Positions 10,198 through 22,418 of a stretch of 64,000 nucleotides of DNA are shown one piece after another. This stretch comes from Pseudomonadales bacterium (GTDB taxonomy: Bacteria > Pseudomonadota > Gammaproteobacteria > Pseudomonadales > Azotimanducaceae), in NCBI GenBank assembly GCA_028281005.1, contig JANQKS010000106.1, positions 1-64,000 of the forward strand, given 5' to 3'. The position numbers were made by a program, and so were the translations under genes. The notes below the pieces were generated by a model. The model searched no databases. It saw only the letters and a list, made by a program, of their open reading frames with translations, and was not told where the DNA came from. Numbering within the stretch: position 1 is the first letter of the stretch; every line of letters starts with the position of its first letter.

Positions 10198-10509
10198 ATG
10201 GCCGCGCAGTTAGCCGAACCGTTTAATCTGACCGGTGACGAACTTGGCTTGGAACAAGCTGAGGCCGTCAAAGCCGCAGGGATGGCGTTGATCGAGCGCA
10301 GTTCCGACGCCGAACCCATCAGGGTTGATCTGGCGGCGCTGGAGCAAGCCAATAGTGTCACCGTGGCTGTGCTGATGGCGTGGTATCGGCACGCTGCCAT
10401 ACAGCAAAAATCCATTATGTTTGTGAATCTTTCCCAAGATTTACTTAACATCATAGAGTTTTCGGGATTGCGCCGCTTGCTGGTTGCCGATCAACCCAGC
10501 CAACCCTAA
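10198..10509 (+). CDS. mlaB: STAS-domain protein MlaB
   Basis: STAS domain (IRVDLAALEQANSVTVAVLMAWYRHA), end of mla operon. Confidence 0.88.
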   Translation: MAAQLAEPFNLTGDELGLEQAEAVKAAGMALIERSSDAEPIRVDLAALEQANSVTVAVLMAWYRHAAIQQKSIMFVNLSQDLLNIIEFSGLRRLLVADQPSQP

Positions 10510-10538
10510 GCGATCCTAGCAACCGTATAAGAGAGACT

Positions 10539-10757
10539 ATGCAAGACGAGATAAGCGCCAAGATCAGCTCGGCGCTGGATGCCCAATCGGTGAATGTCAC
10601 GCTGGATGGCAATCGAGCGTTAATTGAAGTCACCAGCAACGTTTTTACAGGCATGAATCGCGTGCAAAAACAGCAGGCGGTGTACGCGTGCATTGAAGAT
10701 TACATTGCAGATGGCCGCCTCCACGCAGTCACCATCAAAGCTCACGAGCCAGACTAA
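10539..10757 (+). CDS. ibaG: BolA family protein IbaG
   Basis: BolA family with NRVQKQQAVYACIEDYIADGRLHAVTIKAHEP; between mlaB and murA. Confidence 0.93.
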   Translation: MQDEISAKISSALDAQSVNVTLDGNRALIEVTSNVFTGMNRVQKQQAVYACIEDYIADGRLHAVTIKAHEPD

Positions 10758-12032
<1,275 letters not shown>

Positions 12033-12073
12033 GAAGCTGGTAGGATGCGCGCGCAAAATTTCTGAAGGCTGAT

Positions 12074-12697
12074 ATGGGCTTAGTCATTGCTCTGAACAAA
12101 GGGCGGATTCTCAAAGAGTGTCTACCGCTGCTCGCGGCTTGTGGTATCGAGCCGGATGAAGACCCGCATGTCTCGCGCAAGCTGATTTTTAGCAGCCGCA
12201 GCGGCGGCCACCAGTTGATTATTACCCGCTCAGCGGATGTGCCGACTTATGTCGAAAACGGGGTGGCTGATGTGGGTGTCACCGGTAAAGACACCATCCT
12301 AGAGTATGGTGGCGCCATGGGTTTTTACGAGATGCTGGACCTGGGTATTGGCCGCTGCCGTATGATGACTGCCGGCCCCGTCGGTGTGCCCGAACCTGCG
12401 GGAGTGCTCCGCGTAGCCAGTAAGTTTGTCAATATCACACGCACTTTTTATCAACAGCGCAGCCGCCAGGTGGAAGTCATCAAGCTGTCCGGTGCGATGG
12501 AAATTGCACCGCTGCTGGGTCTGGCGGATACCATTGTCGATATTGTAGACACCGGAAATACGCTCAAGGCCAATGGCCTTGAGGCGCGTGAGAAGATTTG
12601 TGACATCAGCACCCGGGTCATCGTTAATCGTGCCTCGATGAAAACCAAGTTCGATGAGGTGCGAGAATTTATCGACCGTTTGGCCACGGTGGTTTAG
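12074..12697 (+). CDS. hisG: ATP phosphoribosyltransferase (short form)
   Basis: [34 protein letters not shown]; about 207 aa HisG-S type. Confidence 0.98.
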   Translation: MGLVIALNKGRILKECLPLLAACGIEPDEDPHVSRKLIFSSRSGGHQLIITRSADVPTYVENGVADVGVTGKDTILEYGGAMGFYEMLDLGIGRCRMMTAGPVGVPEPAGVLRVASKFVNITRTFYQQRSRQVEVIKLSGAMEIAPLLGLADTIVDIVDTGNTLKANGLEAREKICDISTRVIVNRASMKTKFDEVREFIDRLATVV

Positions 12698-12699
12698 CC

Positions 12700-14025
12700 A
12701 TGCCGGCTACTCGTTTATCTACGACCGATGAGACCTTTGAAGCGCAACTGCAGCAGCTGCTACATTGGGAGATGAGCGCGGATGACGGTCTGGAAGGTGT
12801 TGAGGCGGTCGCGCGCGACATCCTCAAGCAGATCCGCCAGCAAGGTGACAGCGCGCTGCTGTCGTTGACGAATCAGTTTGACCGCGTTGATGCCGCGAAC
12901 ATGCAGGCTTTGGAGCGCAATGGCGGCGATTTGCAAGCTGCGTTGGGGCGTATTAGTGCAGCGGATCGCACCGCGCTTGAACAAGCGGCGGCACGTATTC
13001 GCAGCTATCACGAACATCAAGTGGAGCGCACTTGGTCCTATACCGATGAGCTAGGTAATGTGCTCGGTCAAAAAATTACGCCGCTGGAGCGGGTGGGTGT
13101 CTACGTCCCCGGTGGTCAGGCCAGCTACCCCTCCAGTGTCCTCATGACATTGATTCCGGCGCGGGTGGCCGGTGTGCAAGAATTAATAGTCACCGTGCCC
13201 ACGCCAGACGGCGAACGCAACGATATGGTGCTGGCCGCCCTGGCGGTAGCCGGCGTGGACAGAGTGTTTAACATCGGCGGCGCTCAAGCCATTGGCGCCA
13301 TGGCCTACGGTACGGTTACGGTACCGCGAGTGGATAAAATTGTTGGGCCCGGTAATGCCTACGTCGCCGCTGCAAAACGACAGGTGTTCGGGCAGGTGGG
13401 TATAGACCTCATCGCCGGACCCAGCGAAGTATTGATCCTGGCTGACGGCAGCACCGATCCGCAATGGGCAGCGTTGGACTTATTCTCCCAGGCTGAACAC
13501 GACGCGGTGGCGCAGAGCATTTTGTTGTCGCCGGACGCGGCGTTTGTGCAGGCCGTGGCAGATGCCATGGCGGCGTTGTTACCCAGCATGCGGCGTAAAG
13601 ACATCATCACTCAATCGCTAGAAAACCGCGGTGCGCTCATCACTACCCGCGATATGGGTGAGGCTGTGACCATCGCCAATCGCATTGCCCCTGAGCACTT
13701 GGAATTGCATGTCGACGACCCGGACACTTATGTCGAACAAATCCGCCATGCGGGCGCCATTTTCTGCGGCGCCCACACTGCAGAAACCTTTGGTGACTAT
13801 GTGGCGGGCCCCTCCCATGTATTGCCAACCTTCGGTACTGCCAGGTTTGCCTCACCGCTGGGGGTTTATGATTTTGTTAAGCGCAGCTCAGTGATACACA
13901 TGTCGCCGGAAGGTGCCGCGCAGCTTGCAGACATAGCCGTGCCGCTGGCGACCAGCGAAGGCCTCGAAGCCCACGCCCGGGCAGCGGCTGCGCGGGTGAC
14001 AACAACAAACGACGCTAACCGCTAG
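12700..14025 (+). CDS. hisD: Histidinol dehydrogenase
   Basis: [43 protein letters not shown]. Confidence 0.99.
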   Translation: MPATRLSTTDETFEAQLQQLLHWEMSADDGLEGVEAVARDILKQIRQQGDSALLSLTNQFDRVDAANMQALERNGGDLQAALGRISAADRTALEQAAARIRSYHEHQVERTWSYTDELGNVLGQKITPLERVGVYVPGGQASYPSSVLMTLIPARVAGVQELIVTVPTPDGERNDMVLAALAVAGVDRVFNIGGAQAIGAMAYGTVTVPRVDKIVGPGNAYVAAAKRQVFGQVGIDLIAGPSEVLILADGSTDPQWAALDLFSQAEHDAVAQSILLSPDAAFVQAVADAMAALLPSMRRKDIITQSLENRGALITTRDMGEAVTIANRIAPEHLELHVDDPDTYVEQIRHAGAIFCGAHTAETFGDYVAGPSHVLPTFGTARFASPLGVYDFVKRSSVIHMSPEGAAQLADIAVPLATSEGLEAHARAAAARVTTTNDANR

Positions 14026-14072
14026 GGCGCTGCCGAGCTTCGTGGCTGATTCGCAAGCGCTGTGGCAGGCAC

Positions 14073-15131
14073 TTACTTGATCGGATCCGGTAATTCTCCG
14101 GCGTAGGCCGTTGCCAGAAACCGTTGCCCACCCCGCATGACCTCCACCTCAATCGGATCACCCGGCTGCGTGTTAGCGATCACGTCGGTGATGGTGTAAG
14201 CGCTCTGCGCCGCCACTTGATTGATCGAGAGGATAAAGTCACCGGGCGCAATGCCAGCCAAGTGTGCCGGTCCACCTCGATTTACCCCGCGCACTTCAAG
14301 CCCGGGTGGGCCGCCGGGAATGGCCTGCAATCTGAGGTTGACCCCTAGCCAACCGCGGATCACTCGCCCATGGCGCACAATTTGTTCCATCACCTGCAGG
14401 GCGATGTCAGCCGGAATCGCAAAACCGATCCCCTCTGAGCCACCGGATTGGGAATAAATCATGGTGTTGATCCCCAGCAACCGGCCTTCGTGATCAATTA
14501 GAGCGCCGCCGCTGTTACCGGGGCTGATCGCTGCGTCGGTCTGAATAAAGTCGTCGTAGGGGCTGTTGGTGATCACCGAGCGGGAAAAGGCGCTGATGAT
14601 CCCCTGGGAGACGCTGTGCCCAAGACCAAATGGGTTGCCGATGGCCAGCGCTACATCCCCCACCCGCGGGCGTTCATCCGCCAATGTGGGGATCACCGGC
14701 AAGCCCCGCGCAGCGACCTTGATCACCGCCAGATCCGTATGCGGATCGCTGCCGATCACTTGCGCCGTAGTCGCCTGATTGTTGGCGAACATAACAATGA
14801 TCTCATCGGCCCCCGCCACCACATGTTCGTTGGTCAGCACGTAGCCGTCCTCCCGCACAATGACGCCGGAGCCCAGCGAGTTTTGCACTTGCTGCTCTCC
14901 GGGAAACGCCTCACATAAGGCGCGGTAGGCGGGGATGCGGCACAGTGGGCTGCGCTGGGTGATCTTGGTGGAATAGATGTTCACCACTGCCGGCGCCGCG
15001 CGGGCGACCGCGCTGGCAAAACCTGGCCGCTGCTCAGCGCCGCCACCGCCGTTGTTCCACAGAATTATAGTGAGGCCAAGCAGGGCGCCAAGGATGGCAG
15101 GCGCCACAATGAAGCGGGTCAGATGTGTCAT
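14073..15131 (-). CDS. DegS/AlgW-type trypsin-like serine protease with PDZ domain
   Basis: Catalytic motif TDAAISPGNSGGALID; single PDZ; N-terminal TM anchor; start set to MTHLTRF rather than the upstream M. Confidence 0.94.
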   Translation of the reverse strand: MTHLTRFIVAPAILGALLGLTIILWNNGGGGAEQRPGFASAVARAAPAVVNIYSTKITQRSPLCRIPAYRALCEAFPGEQQVQNSLGSGVIVREDGYVLTNEHVVAGADEIIVMFANNQATTAQVIGSDPHTDLAVIKVAARGLPVIPTLADERPRVGDVALAIGNPFGLGHSVSQGIISAFSRSVITNSPYDDFIQTDAAISPGNSGGALIDHEGRLLGINTMIYSQSGGSEGIGFAIPADIALQVMEQIVRHGRVIRGWLGVNLRLQAIPGGPPGLEVRGVNRGGPAHLAGIAPGDFILSINQVAAQSAYTITDVIANTQPGDPIEVEVMRGGQRFLATAYAGELPDPIK

Positions 15132-15255
15132 GAACGCGAGAGTAGTGGAAAGCGGTCTGATATTGAACGCGGCATGATACATAGTTAATGCGAGGCTTAT
15201 GGAACCGTCGCGAATTCCTTAGAAAACGACACTTGGAAAACGCGAGGCTTGCGTA

Positions 15256-15584
15256 GGTGACGGCCTATTCAGGAGGCTCTGCGACAGGACGTCGCAGCGC
15301 TCGTGAATCTTCGATTCCCGCGCGCCCATGGATGGCTGCAGTGCGTGGATAACGAAACCCAAGCAAATCGACCAGCGCATAGACTTGGGTAGAGTAAGGC
15401 ATGCGTAGGCCACAACCGGTTCAGGAGGCTCTGCGCCAGGGACGGCGCAGCGCCAGCGTCCATGGATGGACTTGCAGCGGTCCTGAACCGGTTGTGGCCG
15501 TGAGCAGGCCGACCAGATCTGACTGATTCGGAGCCCTTGGATGCTGTTTCGATCGACTCGCTCTCGGTGAGGGCCTATTCAGGA
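15256..15584. repeat. Composite/nested hairpin-repeat region (degenerate copy A1 plus intact copy A2)
   Basis: ggtgacggcctattcagga (15256-15274) and gtgagggcctattcagga (15567-15584) bracket an intact hairpin element. Confidence 0.6.
15408..15499 (+). repeat. Hairpin element copy A2: conserved core in 19-bp perfect inverted arms
   Basis: ggccacaaccggttcagga ... tcctgaaccggttgtggcc; core ggctctgcgccagggacggcgcagcgccagcgtccatggatggacttgcagcgg. Confidence 0.85.
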
Positions 15585-15639
15585 CAAAAATCCATTGCGT
15601 TGCACCAACCAGCGTTCGTCGCTAACGTACGCGGCCGAT

Positions 15640-16755
15640 ATGACAAACAGCACCCCGCAATCCAGATACCAAGCCAAGTTGGCCGCCGGTGAATTCCTAG
15701 AGGACCCGGCTCAAGCTCAGGTGGTTGAGTTGCTGGAAGACCTCTACCAGCGCCTTACCCATCGTCCTGAGCCAAGCGGCCTGTCCGGCTTGTTGGGCAA
15801 GCTACGTCCGCAGCGGCCCGTGCCGGAGCGGGGGTTGTATTTGTGGGGAGGCGTGGGCCGCGGCAAAACCATGTTGATGGACTTGTTTTACGACTGTTTG
15901 CCCGCCCGGCGGCGTTTGCGTATGCACTTCCACCGTTTCATGCGGCGCGTACACGATGGCTTGAAACAGTGGTCTGGTACCGCGGACCCACTGCGAAAGG
16001 TGGCGGCTGACATCGCGGCGGATGCGGATGTGCTCTGTTTTGATGAGTTTTTTGTCTCGGACATCGGTGACGCGATGATTTTGGCGGAAGTGCTTGATGA
16101 GCTGTTTAGCCTTGGCGTGACGTTGGTGGCGACTTCCAATGTGGAGCCGCAGCACCTGTATGAAAACGGCTTGCAACGCAGACGTTTTTTGCCGGCGATC
16201 GATTTGTTGTATACCCATACGCAAGTTCAGCAAATTGATGATGGTTTGGACTTTCGCTTGCGGGCGTTGCAACAGGCGGAGATTTACCACTTCCCCTTGG
16301 GTAAGGAGGCAGAGGACAGCCTGCTACGCAGCTTTAAAGCGCTGGCGCCGAACACGCCGGAACAGGGTGTGGTTTTGCAGATTGAAAACCGACCCATACA
16401 GGCGCGGATGGTGGCTGACGATGTCGTGTGGTTTGACTTTGCAGAGTTGTGTGAGGGTCCGCGCAGCCAAAACGACTACATCGAGCTGGCGATGGTTTAC
16501 CACGCGGTCTTACTGAGTAATGTACCGGCATTGACCATCCTCAAAGAGAGCGCCGCGCGTCGCTTCATCAGTCTGGTGGATGAGTTCTATGATCACGGGG
16601 TCAAACTCATCATTAGCGCGGAGGTGGGTATCACTGATTTGTATCAGGGTGAGCGGCTGCGATTTGAATTTGAACGCACCGCGAGCAGGCTGTTGGAGAT
16701 GCAATCTGAAGAGTACCTTGGCGGCTCCCATCTGCCCGCTGCAGAGGTGTCTTGA
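15640..16755 (+). CDS. zapE: Cell division protein ZapE (AFG1-like ATPase)
   Basis: [40 protein letters not shown] start at MTNSTPQ. Confidence 0.95.
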   Translation: MTNSTPQSRYQAKLAAGEFLEDPAQAQVVELLEDLYQRLTHRPEPSGLSGLLGKLRPQRPVPERGLYLWGGVGRGKTMLMDLFYDCLPARRRLRMHFHRFMRRVHDGLKQWSGTADPLRKVAADIAADADVLCFDEFFVSDIGDAMILAEVLDELFSLGVTLVATSNVEPQHLYENGLQRRRFLPAIDLLYTHTQVQQIDDGLDFRLRALQQAEIYHFPLGKEAEDSLLRSFKALAPNTPEQGVVLQIENRPIQARMVADDVVWFDFAELCEGPRSQNDYIELAMVYHAVLLSNVPALTILKESAARRFISLVDEFYDHGVKLIISAEVGITDLYQGERLRFEFERTASRLLEMQSEEYLGGSHLPAAEVS

Positions 16756-16834
16756 AGCGCCAGAACTCGGTTGTAAAGCGCTACCTGTTCCTCTAACATT
16801 CGCGTCCCGAATTTTAGGCCCCCTGGGAATAACA

Positions 16835-17269
16835 ATGAAAACGGTAAGCATGCGTGACCAGGACGTGGATCGGTCATGGTGGTTAATCGACGCGAAGAAC
16901 CAAACTCTGGGTCGTCTGGCGACTGAGGTCGCACGCCGTTTGCGTGGCAAGCACAAGCCCGAGTACACCCCGCATGTGGACACCGGCGATTACATCATCG
17001 TCATCAATGCGGACAAAGTGCGTGTCACCGGCAACAAAGAAACCGGCAAAATCTACTGGCGTCATAGCGGCTACCCAGGCGGCATTCGCGGCACCAGCGT
17101 TGCGGACATGCGGGAAAATCATCCGGAAAGGATCATCGAAAAAGCCGTCAAAGGCATGTTGCCGCGTAACCCCTTGGGCCGCGCGATGTATCGCAAGTTG
17201 AAAGTATACGCAGGAGCTGAGCACCCCCATGCGGCTCAGCAACCCACTACCTTGGAGCTGTCTGCATGA
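16835..17269 (+). CDS. rplM: 50S ribosomal protein L13
   Basis: [33 protein letters not shown]; the ORF-track N-terminal extension is not part of the protein. Confidence 0.98.
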   Translation: MKTVSMRDQDVDRSWWLIDAKNQTLGRLATEVARRLRGKHKPEYTPHVDTGDYIIVINADKVRVTGNKETGKIYWRHSGYPGGIRGTSVADMRENHPERIIEKAVKGMLPRNPLGRAMYRKLKVYAGAEHPHAAQQPTTLELSA

Positions 17270-17655
17270 CCGATACCAACTACGGCACTGGCCGACGTAA
17301 GACTGCCGCTGCGAGAGTTTTTCTCGCCTCTGGTTCTGGGCAAATCACGGTGAACGCAAAACCGCTAGACGAATTCTTCGGCCGTGAAACCTCCCGGATG
17401 GTTGTACGCCAACCCCTCGAGGTTGCCGAACTGTCAGACAAACTCGACGTGAAAGTCACCGTCAAAGGTGGTGGTGCCTCCGGCCAGGCCGGCGCCATTC
17501 GCCATGGCATTGCGCGTGCGTTGGTTGATTACGATGAGACATTGCGCAGCCCGATGCGCGCGGCTGGCTTCTTAACCCGCGACGCACGTGAGGTTGAGCG
17601 TAAGAAAGTCGGCTTACGAAAAGCGCGCAAGCGACCGCAATTCTCCAAGCGCTAG
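17266..17655 (+). CDS. rpsI: 30S ribosomal protein S9
   Basis: [16 protein letters not shown]-terminal [11 protein letters not shown]. Confidence 0.99.
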   Translation: MTDTNYGTGRRKTAAARVFLASGSGQITVNAKPLDEFFGRETSRMVVRQPLEVAELSDKLDVKVTVKGGGASGQAGAIRHGIARALVDYDETLRSPMRAAGFLTRDAREVERKKVGLRKARKRPQFSKR

Positions 17656-17835
17656 CGGGCCAAAAATACCTCCCAGCCACACATGCGTCTGCTCGCAGCA
17701 GGCAGGGGGCGGGGCGGTTGTTAGTTAAAACGAGCGGACAAAGCACGCCTTGAAACCGTCGCCTGTGCTACAATGCCGCGGTTTGCAAGCGATTGCATTT
17801 TCCTCGTCTTTTTAAACCAGATTGGAGCACAAGCT

Positions 17836-18474
17836 TTGAGCAGTGATGATGCCAGTCTTGAGAATCCTGCCGCAGAAGCAGGGTCCTACGACCAAAACAA
17901 CAGCAATAAAAGCCGGCGTTACTTCTTGATCGGCGCGACCGCCGCGGTTGCTGGCGTCGGAGTGGTTGGCGCCGCCGTCCCTTTCTTAAGTTACTGGAGC
18001 CCGAGCGCTAAAGCGCGTGCCGCGGGTGCACCCGTAAAGATTGATTTCAGCAAGCTTCTTCCCGGAGAGATGTTGAGCCCCATTCCGGCTTGGCGCGGCA
18101 AACCCATTTTTGTCGTCTACAGGGATGAGGCCACCATTGCGGAGCTGAACGAACAACCCAACGATCTGGCAGACCCTGATTCGGTGAGCCCAATGCAGCC
18201 GGACTACGCGCAGAACCCAACTCGCTCCACACGACCGGAAATTGGCATCTATGTAGGCATCTGCACCCACCTGGGGTGTTCGCCGAAGCTGGTGCCCGAG
18301 AGCAACTTCGTCGAAGCAGACCAGGGTGGCTTCTTTTGCCCGTGCCACGGCTCGAAGTTTGATATGGCTGGCCGCGTCGGTGCAGGTTATCCGGCGCCGG
18401 ACAACTTGGAAGTGCCGCCGCATAGTTTTGAATCCGATACGGTGGTGGTGATCGGCGAGGAGGGAGCAGCCTGA
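17836..18474 (+). CDS. petA: Ubiquinol-cytochrome c reductase iron-sulfur subunit (Rieske)
   Basis: CTHLGCSP ... CPCHGSKFDMAGRV; TTG start at 17836 inferred (ORF opens at 17773). Confidence 0.93.
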   Translation: MSSDDASLENPAAEAGSYDQNNSNKSRRYFLIGATAAVAGVGVVGAAVPFLSYWSPSAKARAAGAPVKIDFSKLLPGEMLSPIPAWRGKPIFVVYRDEATIAELNEQPNDLADPDSVSPMQPDYAQNPTRSTRPEIGIYVGICTHLGCSPKLVPESNFVEADQGGFFCPCHGSKFDMAGRVGAGYPAPDNLEVPPHSFESDTVVVIGEEGAA

Positions 18475-19766
18475 TGTCCGCACCCGATCAACAGCAAGAC
18501 GATTTCTTTAAACAGGACAACTGGTTTACGAAATCTGTTGCCTGGGTAGACGCGCGCTTTCCGGCCACGGAAACGTTCGAATACCACATGTCGCGCTACT
18601 ACGCGCCAAAAAACTTTAACTTCTTTTATGTCTTCGGCTGGCTTGCCACCTTTGTGCTGGTGCTGCAGATTGTCACCGGCATCTGGTTAACGATGAACTA
18701 CGTGCCGTCCGGAGCTGGGGCGTTCGCGTCGGTTGAATACATCATGCGTGATGTCGAGTATGGCTGGTTGATGCGTTACCTGCATTCCACCGGGGCATCG
18801 TTTTTCTTCATTGTCGTTTATCTGCACATGTTCCGTGCGCTGCTGTATGGCTCATATCGCGGCCCGCGGGAGTTGTTGTGGATGATCGGTATGGCCATCT
18901 TCCTAGCCCTCATGGCGGAAGGCTTCTTTGGTTACCTGCTGCCCTGGGGCAACATGTCCTACTGGGGTGCCCAGGTCATCGTTTCCTTGGTTGGCGCGAT
19001 TCCGTACATTGGTCCGGACCTCATGGATTGGGTACGTGGCGACTTTCTGATGTCCGAAGCGACGCTCAACCGCTTTTTTGCCCTGCACGTGATTGCGCTG
19101 CCCTTGGTGTTGGTGATGCTGGTGTTTGTGCACTTTGTAGCGCTGCACCACGTGGGTTCCAACAACCCGGACGGCGTCGAGATCAAGAAGAACAAAGGGC
19201 CGGACGGAGTGCCGCTGGATGGCATCCCGTTCCATCCCTACTACACCGTGCATGACATCCATGCCACGGTCGTTTTCTTGTTTATCTTCTCTGTCTTCGT
19301 GTTCTTCCAACCGGAAGGGTGGGGATATTTCCTTGAGAAACCCAACTTCCAAGAAGCGGATTCGTTGAAAACGCCGGAGCTCATTGCACCGGTTTGGTAC
19401 TACACACCGTTCTACTCCATGCTACGGGCAGTGACCTTCCCGATGTTTGGGTTGGATGCGAAGTTTTGGGGTTTTGTGGTGATGGTGGCCGCCATCATCA
19501 TACCCGCCGTGTTGCCATGGCTTGACCGCAGCCCGGTGAAGTCCATGCGCTACAAGGGTAAGTGGTCAAAATTCATGTTGGCGCAATTTGTAGTGAGTTT
19601 CTTCATTCTGGGTTGGCTTGGCACCTTGGCGGCCACCGACGGTCGTACCGCAGCCGCGCAATTCTTTACGATTACTTATTTCCTCTACTTTATGTTAATG
19701 CCTTGGTACACGCGCATAGAGAAATGTAAACCTGAGCCGGAACGTGTGACGTTCAGCGGGCACTGA
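18474..19766 (+). CDS. petB: Cytochrome b
   Basis: Cyt b/b6 motifs (GYLLPWGNMSYWGAQV, FHPYYTVHD). Confidence 0.98.
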   Translation: MSAPDQQQDDFFKQDNWFTKSVAWVDARFPATETFEYHMSRYYAPKNFNFFYVFGWLATFVLVLQIVTGIWLTMNYVPSGAGAFASVEYIMRDVEYGWLMRYLHSTGASFFFIVVYLHMFRALLYGSYRGPRELLWMIGMAIFLALMAEGFFGYLLPWGNMSYWGAQVIVSLVGAIPYIGPDLMDWVRGDFLMSEATLNRFFALHVIALPLVLVMLVFVHFVALHHVGSNNPDGVEIKKNKGPDGVPLDGIPFHPYYTVHDIHATVVFLFIFSVFVFFQPEGWGYFLEKPNFQEADSLKTPELIAPVWYYTPFYSMLRAVTFPMFGLDAKFWGFVVMVAAIIIPAVLPWLDRSPVKSMRYKGKWSKFMLAQFVVSFFILGWLGTLAATDGRTAAAQFFTITYFLYFMLMPWYTRIEKCKPEPERVTFSGH

Positions 19767-19782
19767 GAGGAATCGCGCAACA

Positions 19783-20577
19783 ATGAAAAAAACCACAGCC
19801 ATCATCCTGTCTGTTTTACTGAGTCTGCCAACGCTGGGTTGGGCGGCGTCCGCGATCAACTGGGACATGGAACCGTTTGATCCGGACCTGCACGACAAGC
19901 CGTCGTTGCAAAACGGCATGCGTTTGTATGTGAACTATTGTCTCGGCTGCCACAGCTTGAAGTTTCAGCGTTACGAAATGACGGTGGACTTCCTTGGCAT
20001 TCCGCACGAGACGGCGTTAGAGAATCTGATCTTCTCAGGCCAAAAGATCGGTGAGCCGATGACAACGGCCATGGATCCAGAACTTGCTAAGAATTGGTTT
20101 GGCGCACCGCCGCCGGATCTGACTCAGGTGGCGAAGACCCGTGGCACTGAGTGGATCTACAACTTTTTGCAGACGTTCTATGATGACCCCAGCCGTCCGT
20201 TAGGGGTCAACAACAAAGTGTTTGAAAATGTCGGTATGCCTCACGTGTTGGCTGACCTCCAGGGTATACAACGCGAAGCCTGTGTTCAGGTTCCGAAGAT
20301 GGCGGAAAACGGCGGAGAAATGCGGGATCCGTTGGTTCCGGGCTTGGCCATCACCGAAGAGAAGTGCGGTGAATTAGTGGTCGATGAGGGAACCGGTTTA
20401 TACAGTGCCGACGAGTACCGCGCTGCCGTGTATGACCTCACCAATTTCTTGTACTACGTGGCAGAGCCCACGCGGTTGCAGCGCTATCGGACCGGTATTT
20501 TTGTACTGTTGTTCCTGGTCATTCTCGGCTGCTTTACCTACCTGTTGAACCGGGAGTACTGGAAAGACGTGCGCTAG
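19783..20577 (+). CDS. petC: Cytochrome c1
   Basis: Haem-binding CLGCH; C-terminal TM anchor; petABC order. Confidence 0.96.
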   Translation: MKKTTAIILSVLLSLPTLGWAASAINWDMEPFDPDLHDKPSLQNGMRLYVNYCLGCHSLKFQRYEMTVDFLGIPHETALENLIFSGQKIGEPMTTAMDPELAKNWFGAPPPDLTQVAKTRGTEWIYNFLQTFYDDPSRPLGVNNKVFENVGMPHVLADLQGIQREACVQVPKMAENGGEMRDPLVPGLAITEEKCGELVVDEGTGLYSADEYRAAVYDLTNFLYYVAEPTRLQRYRTGIFVLLFLVILGCFTYLLNREYWKDVR

Positions 20578-20604
20578 CCGCGCGCCTACAAATGGGGACA
20601 TAAG

Positions 20605-20630
20605 GCTGGCCGAGTGGTACCACGGCCAGC
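20605..20630. repeat. Hairpin downstream of petC
   Basis: gctggccg...cggccagc around gtggtaccac. Confidence 0.5.
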
Positions 20631-20639
20631 ATCACCTGG

Positions 20640-20666
20640 CCTAAGGCTTCGATCCGGTGCCTTAGG
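20640..20666. repeat. Second hairpin downstream of petC
   Basis: cctaaggc...gccttagg. Confidence 0.5.
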
Positions 20667-20711
20667 TCTGTCTAACTACTTCGCTTAATTTATCGCAAAG
20701 GTGTCTACTCC

Positions 20712-21344
20712 ATGAGCATAGTCACAAAACGATCGTCAATGACACTGTTCTCGGATGCCCGGGATCACTATTCACACCGCGTACGTATGGTACTGGCAGA
20801 AAAAGGAGTGACTGTCGATATCGTTGACGTCGATCCCAGCAAGAAGCCCGAAGACCTTGCGGAAATTAACCCCTACAACAGTCTGCCGACTTTGTTGGAC
20901 CGTGACCTCGTGCTCTACGAAGCAAACGTCATCATGGAGTATCTTGACGAGCGTTTCCCACATCCACCGCTATTGCCGGTATACCCGGTACAGCGAGCGC
21001 TCACCCGTTTGTGGATTACCCGGGTCGAAAAAGAGTGGAGCACGCGCCTGGATGTGCTCATGGCTGGCAAAGGCCGTGAGACGGTAATTACCAAGGCGCG
21101 TAAAGAGTTGCGCGAAAGCATCATCGCCATCGCGCCAATTTTCGGGGAAAAGCCCTACTTCATGAACGAAGAGTTTTCGTTGGTGGATTGCTGTGTTGCC
21201 CCGATTCTTTGGCGCCTTAAAGAAGTGGGTATCACCCTGCCGGAGAAATCAACGCGCCCGTTGCTCAAGTACATGCAGACCATGTTTGAGCGGGATGCGT
21301 TCCGCGCCAGTCTCACTGAGGCTGAAATCGAGATGCAAGAGTGA
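20712..21344 (+). CDS. sspA: Stringent starvation protein A
   Basis: GST-fold protein, RSSMTLFSDARDHYSHRVRMVLAEKGV; followed by sspB. Confidence 0.96.
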   Translation: MSIVTKRSSMTLFSDARDHYSHRVRMVLAEKGVTVDIVDVDPSKKPEDLAEINPYNSLPTLLDRDLVLYEANVIMEYLDERFPHPPLLPVYPVQRALTRLWITRVEKEWSTRLDVLMAGKGRETVITKARKELRESIIAIAPIFGEKPYFMNEEFSLVDCCVAPILWRLKEVGITLPEKSTRPLLKYMQTMFERDAFRASLTEAEIEMQE

Positions 21345-21784
21345 AACCTCAGCGCCCCTACCTCTTGCGGGCGTTGTATGAGTGGCTGGTAGACAGCAAC
21401 GACGTGCCGTACATACTGGTTGATGCCCATGCAGCGGACGTGCAAGTCCCCACGGAACACGTCAAAGACGGTCAGATTGTGCTGAATCTAGGGCCTGAAG
21501 CGGTCCGTGACTTAGCGCTTGAACAAGACTATGTGATGTGCAGCAGCCGCTTCTCTGGCCGGGCCTATGAACTTTACTTACCCATGGCCAGCATACGCGC
21601 CATATATGGCCGCGATACGCGCCAAGGCATGGTGTTTCCCGAAGAGGAGTTCAGCGACACTGCGGTTGCTGACAATTTAGCCAACGCAGCCCCGGATGAA
21701 GCTGGAAAGCCGGACAAGGCGCAGAAGGCAGACAATCCGGAGAAAAAAGGCGGCAGCGACAAACCACCACTCCGCTTGGTTTAG
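21341..21784 (+). CDS. sspB: ClpXP protease specificity-enhancing factor SspB
   Basis: RPYLLRALYEWLVDSNDVPYILVDA; VMCSSRFSGRAYELYLP. Confidence 0.95.
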   Translation: MKPQRPYLLRALYEWLVDSNDVPYILVDAHAADVQVPTEHVKDGQIVLNLGPEAVRDLALEQDYVMCSSRFSGRAYELYLPMASIRAIYGRDTRQGMVFPEEEFSDTAVADNLANAAPDEAGKPDKAQKADNPEKKGGSDKPPLRLV

Positions 21785-21824
21785 GGCGCCGCACGATTGG
21801 CGCTGGGCTCAAGCAGAGTCCAAT

Positions 21825-22412
21825 TCATAGATATTCAAACACTTTCACGATCTTCTGTACGCCGTACACTTGCGAAGTGACTTTCACCGCGTTGTCCGCC
21901 TGGGCGCGGGTCAGTAAACCCATCAAATAGACCACACCGTTTTCCGTGACGACCTTGGTTTTTGTGCCGTAGGCCTCGTCGGACACAATCAAACGAGACT
22001 TCACCTTGGTGGTCAACCAACTGTCATTGGTGCGAGCCATCAATGAGATTGGGCCACCGACAGTCAGTTCGTTGTGCACCTTGCGTACCCGCTGCAGGCT
22101 TTGCGCCACTTCGGCGGCTTTATCCCGCAACGCTTCGCTCGCGACTTGCCCAGCGAGGAGGATCACACCGTTGTAAGACACCACCACGAGGTGAGAGCCC
22201 TTAAATCCGGGGTCGGATCTGCGGATTTCCCGTTTCACCATCGGTTCAAGCACGGCGTCATCGATAAAAACGCCGGGTGTACGCTTGCTGGGGTCGCTTA
22301 CGCAACCGGCTAACAAGGCAATGAACAGAATGTTAAGGGGGAGTTTTGATGCGTGCGCCATAAGTACATGTACAGCTAATTTGGGAGGCGCTAGTTTGGG
22401 GGTGGAACTCAC
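21825..22412 (-). CDS. dolP: BON-domain outer-membrane lipoprotein DolP (YraP)
   Basis: Lipobox LLAGC and two BON domains; downstream of yraN; true start may be MAHASKL. Confidence 0.88.
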   Translation of the reverse strand: MSSTPKLAPPKLAVHVLMAHASKLPLNILFIALLAGCVSDPSKRTPGVFIDDAVLEPMVKREIRRSDPGFKGSHLVVVSYNGVILLAGQVASEALRDKAAEVAQSLQRVRKVHNELTVGGPISLMARTNDSWLTTKVKSRLIVSDEAYGTKTKVVTENGVVYLMGLLTRAQADNAVKVTSQVYGVQKIVKVFEYL

Positions 22413-22418
22413 CTCGCG

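Noticed and set aside
15219-15463. Small ORFs (64 aa) over the hairpin-repeat region
   Set aside because: They translate the palindromic repeat itself; similar peptide strings arise only because the repeat recurs.
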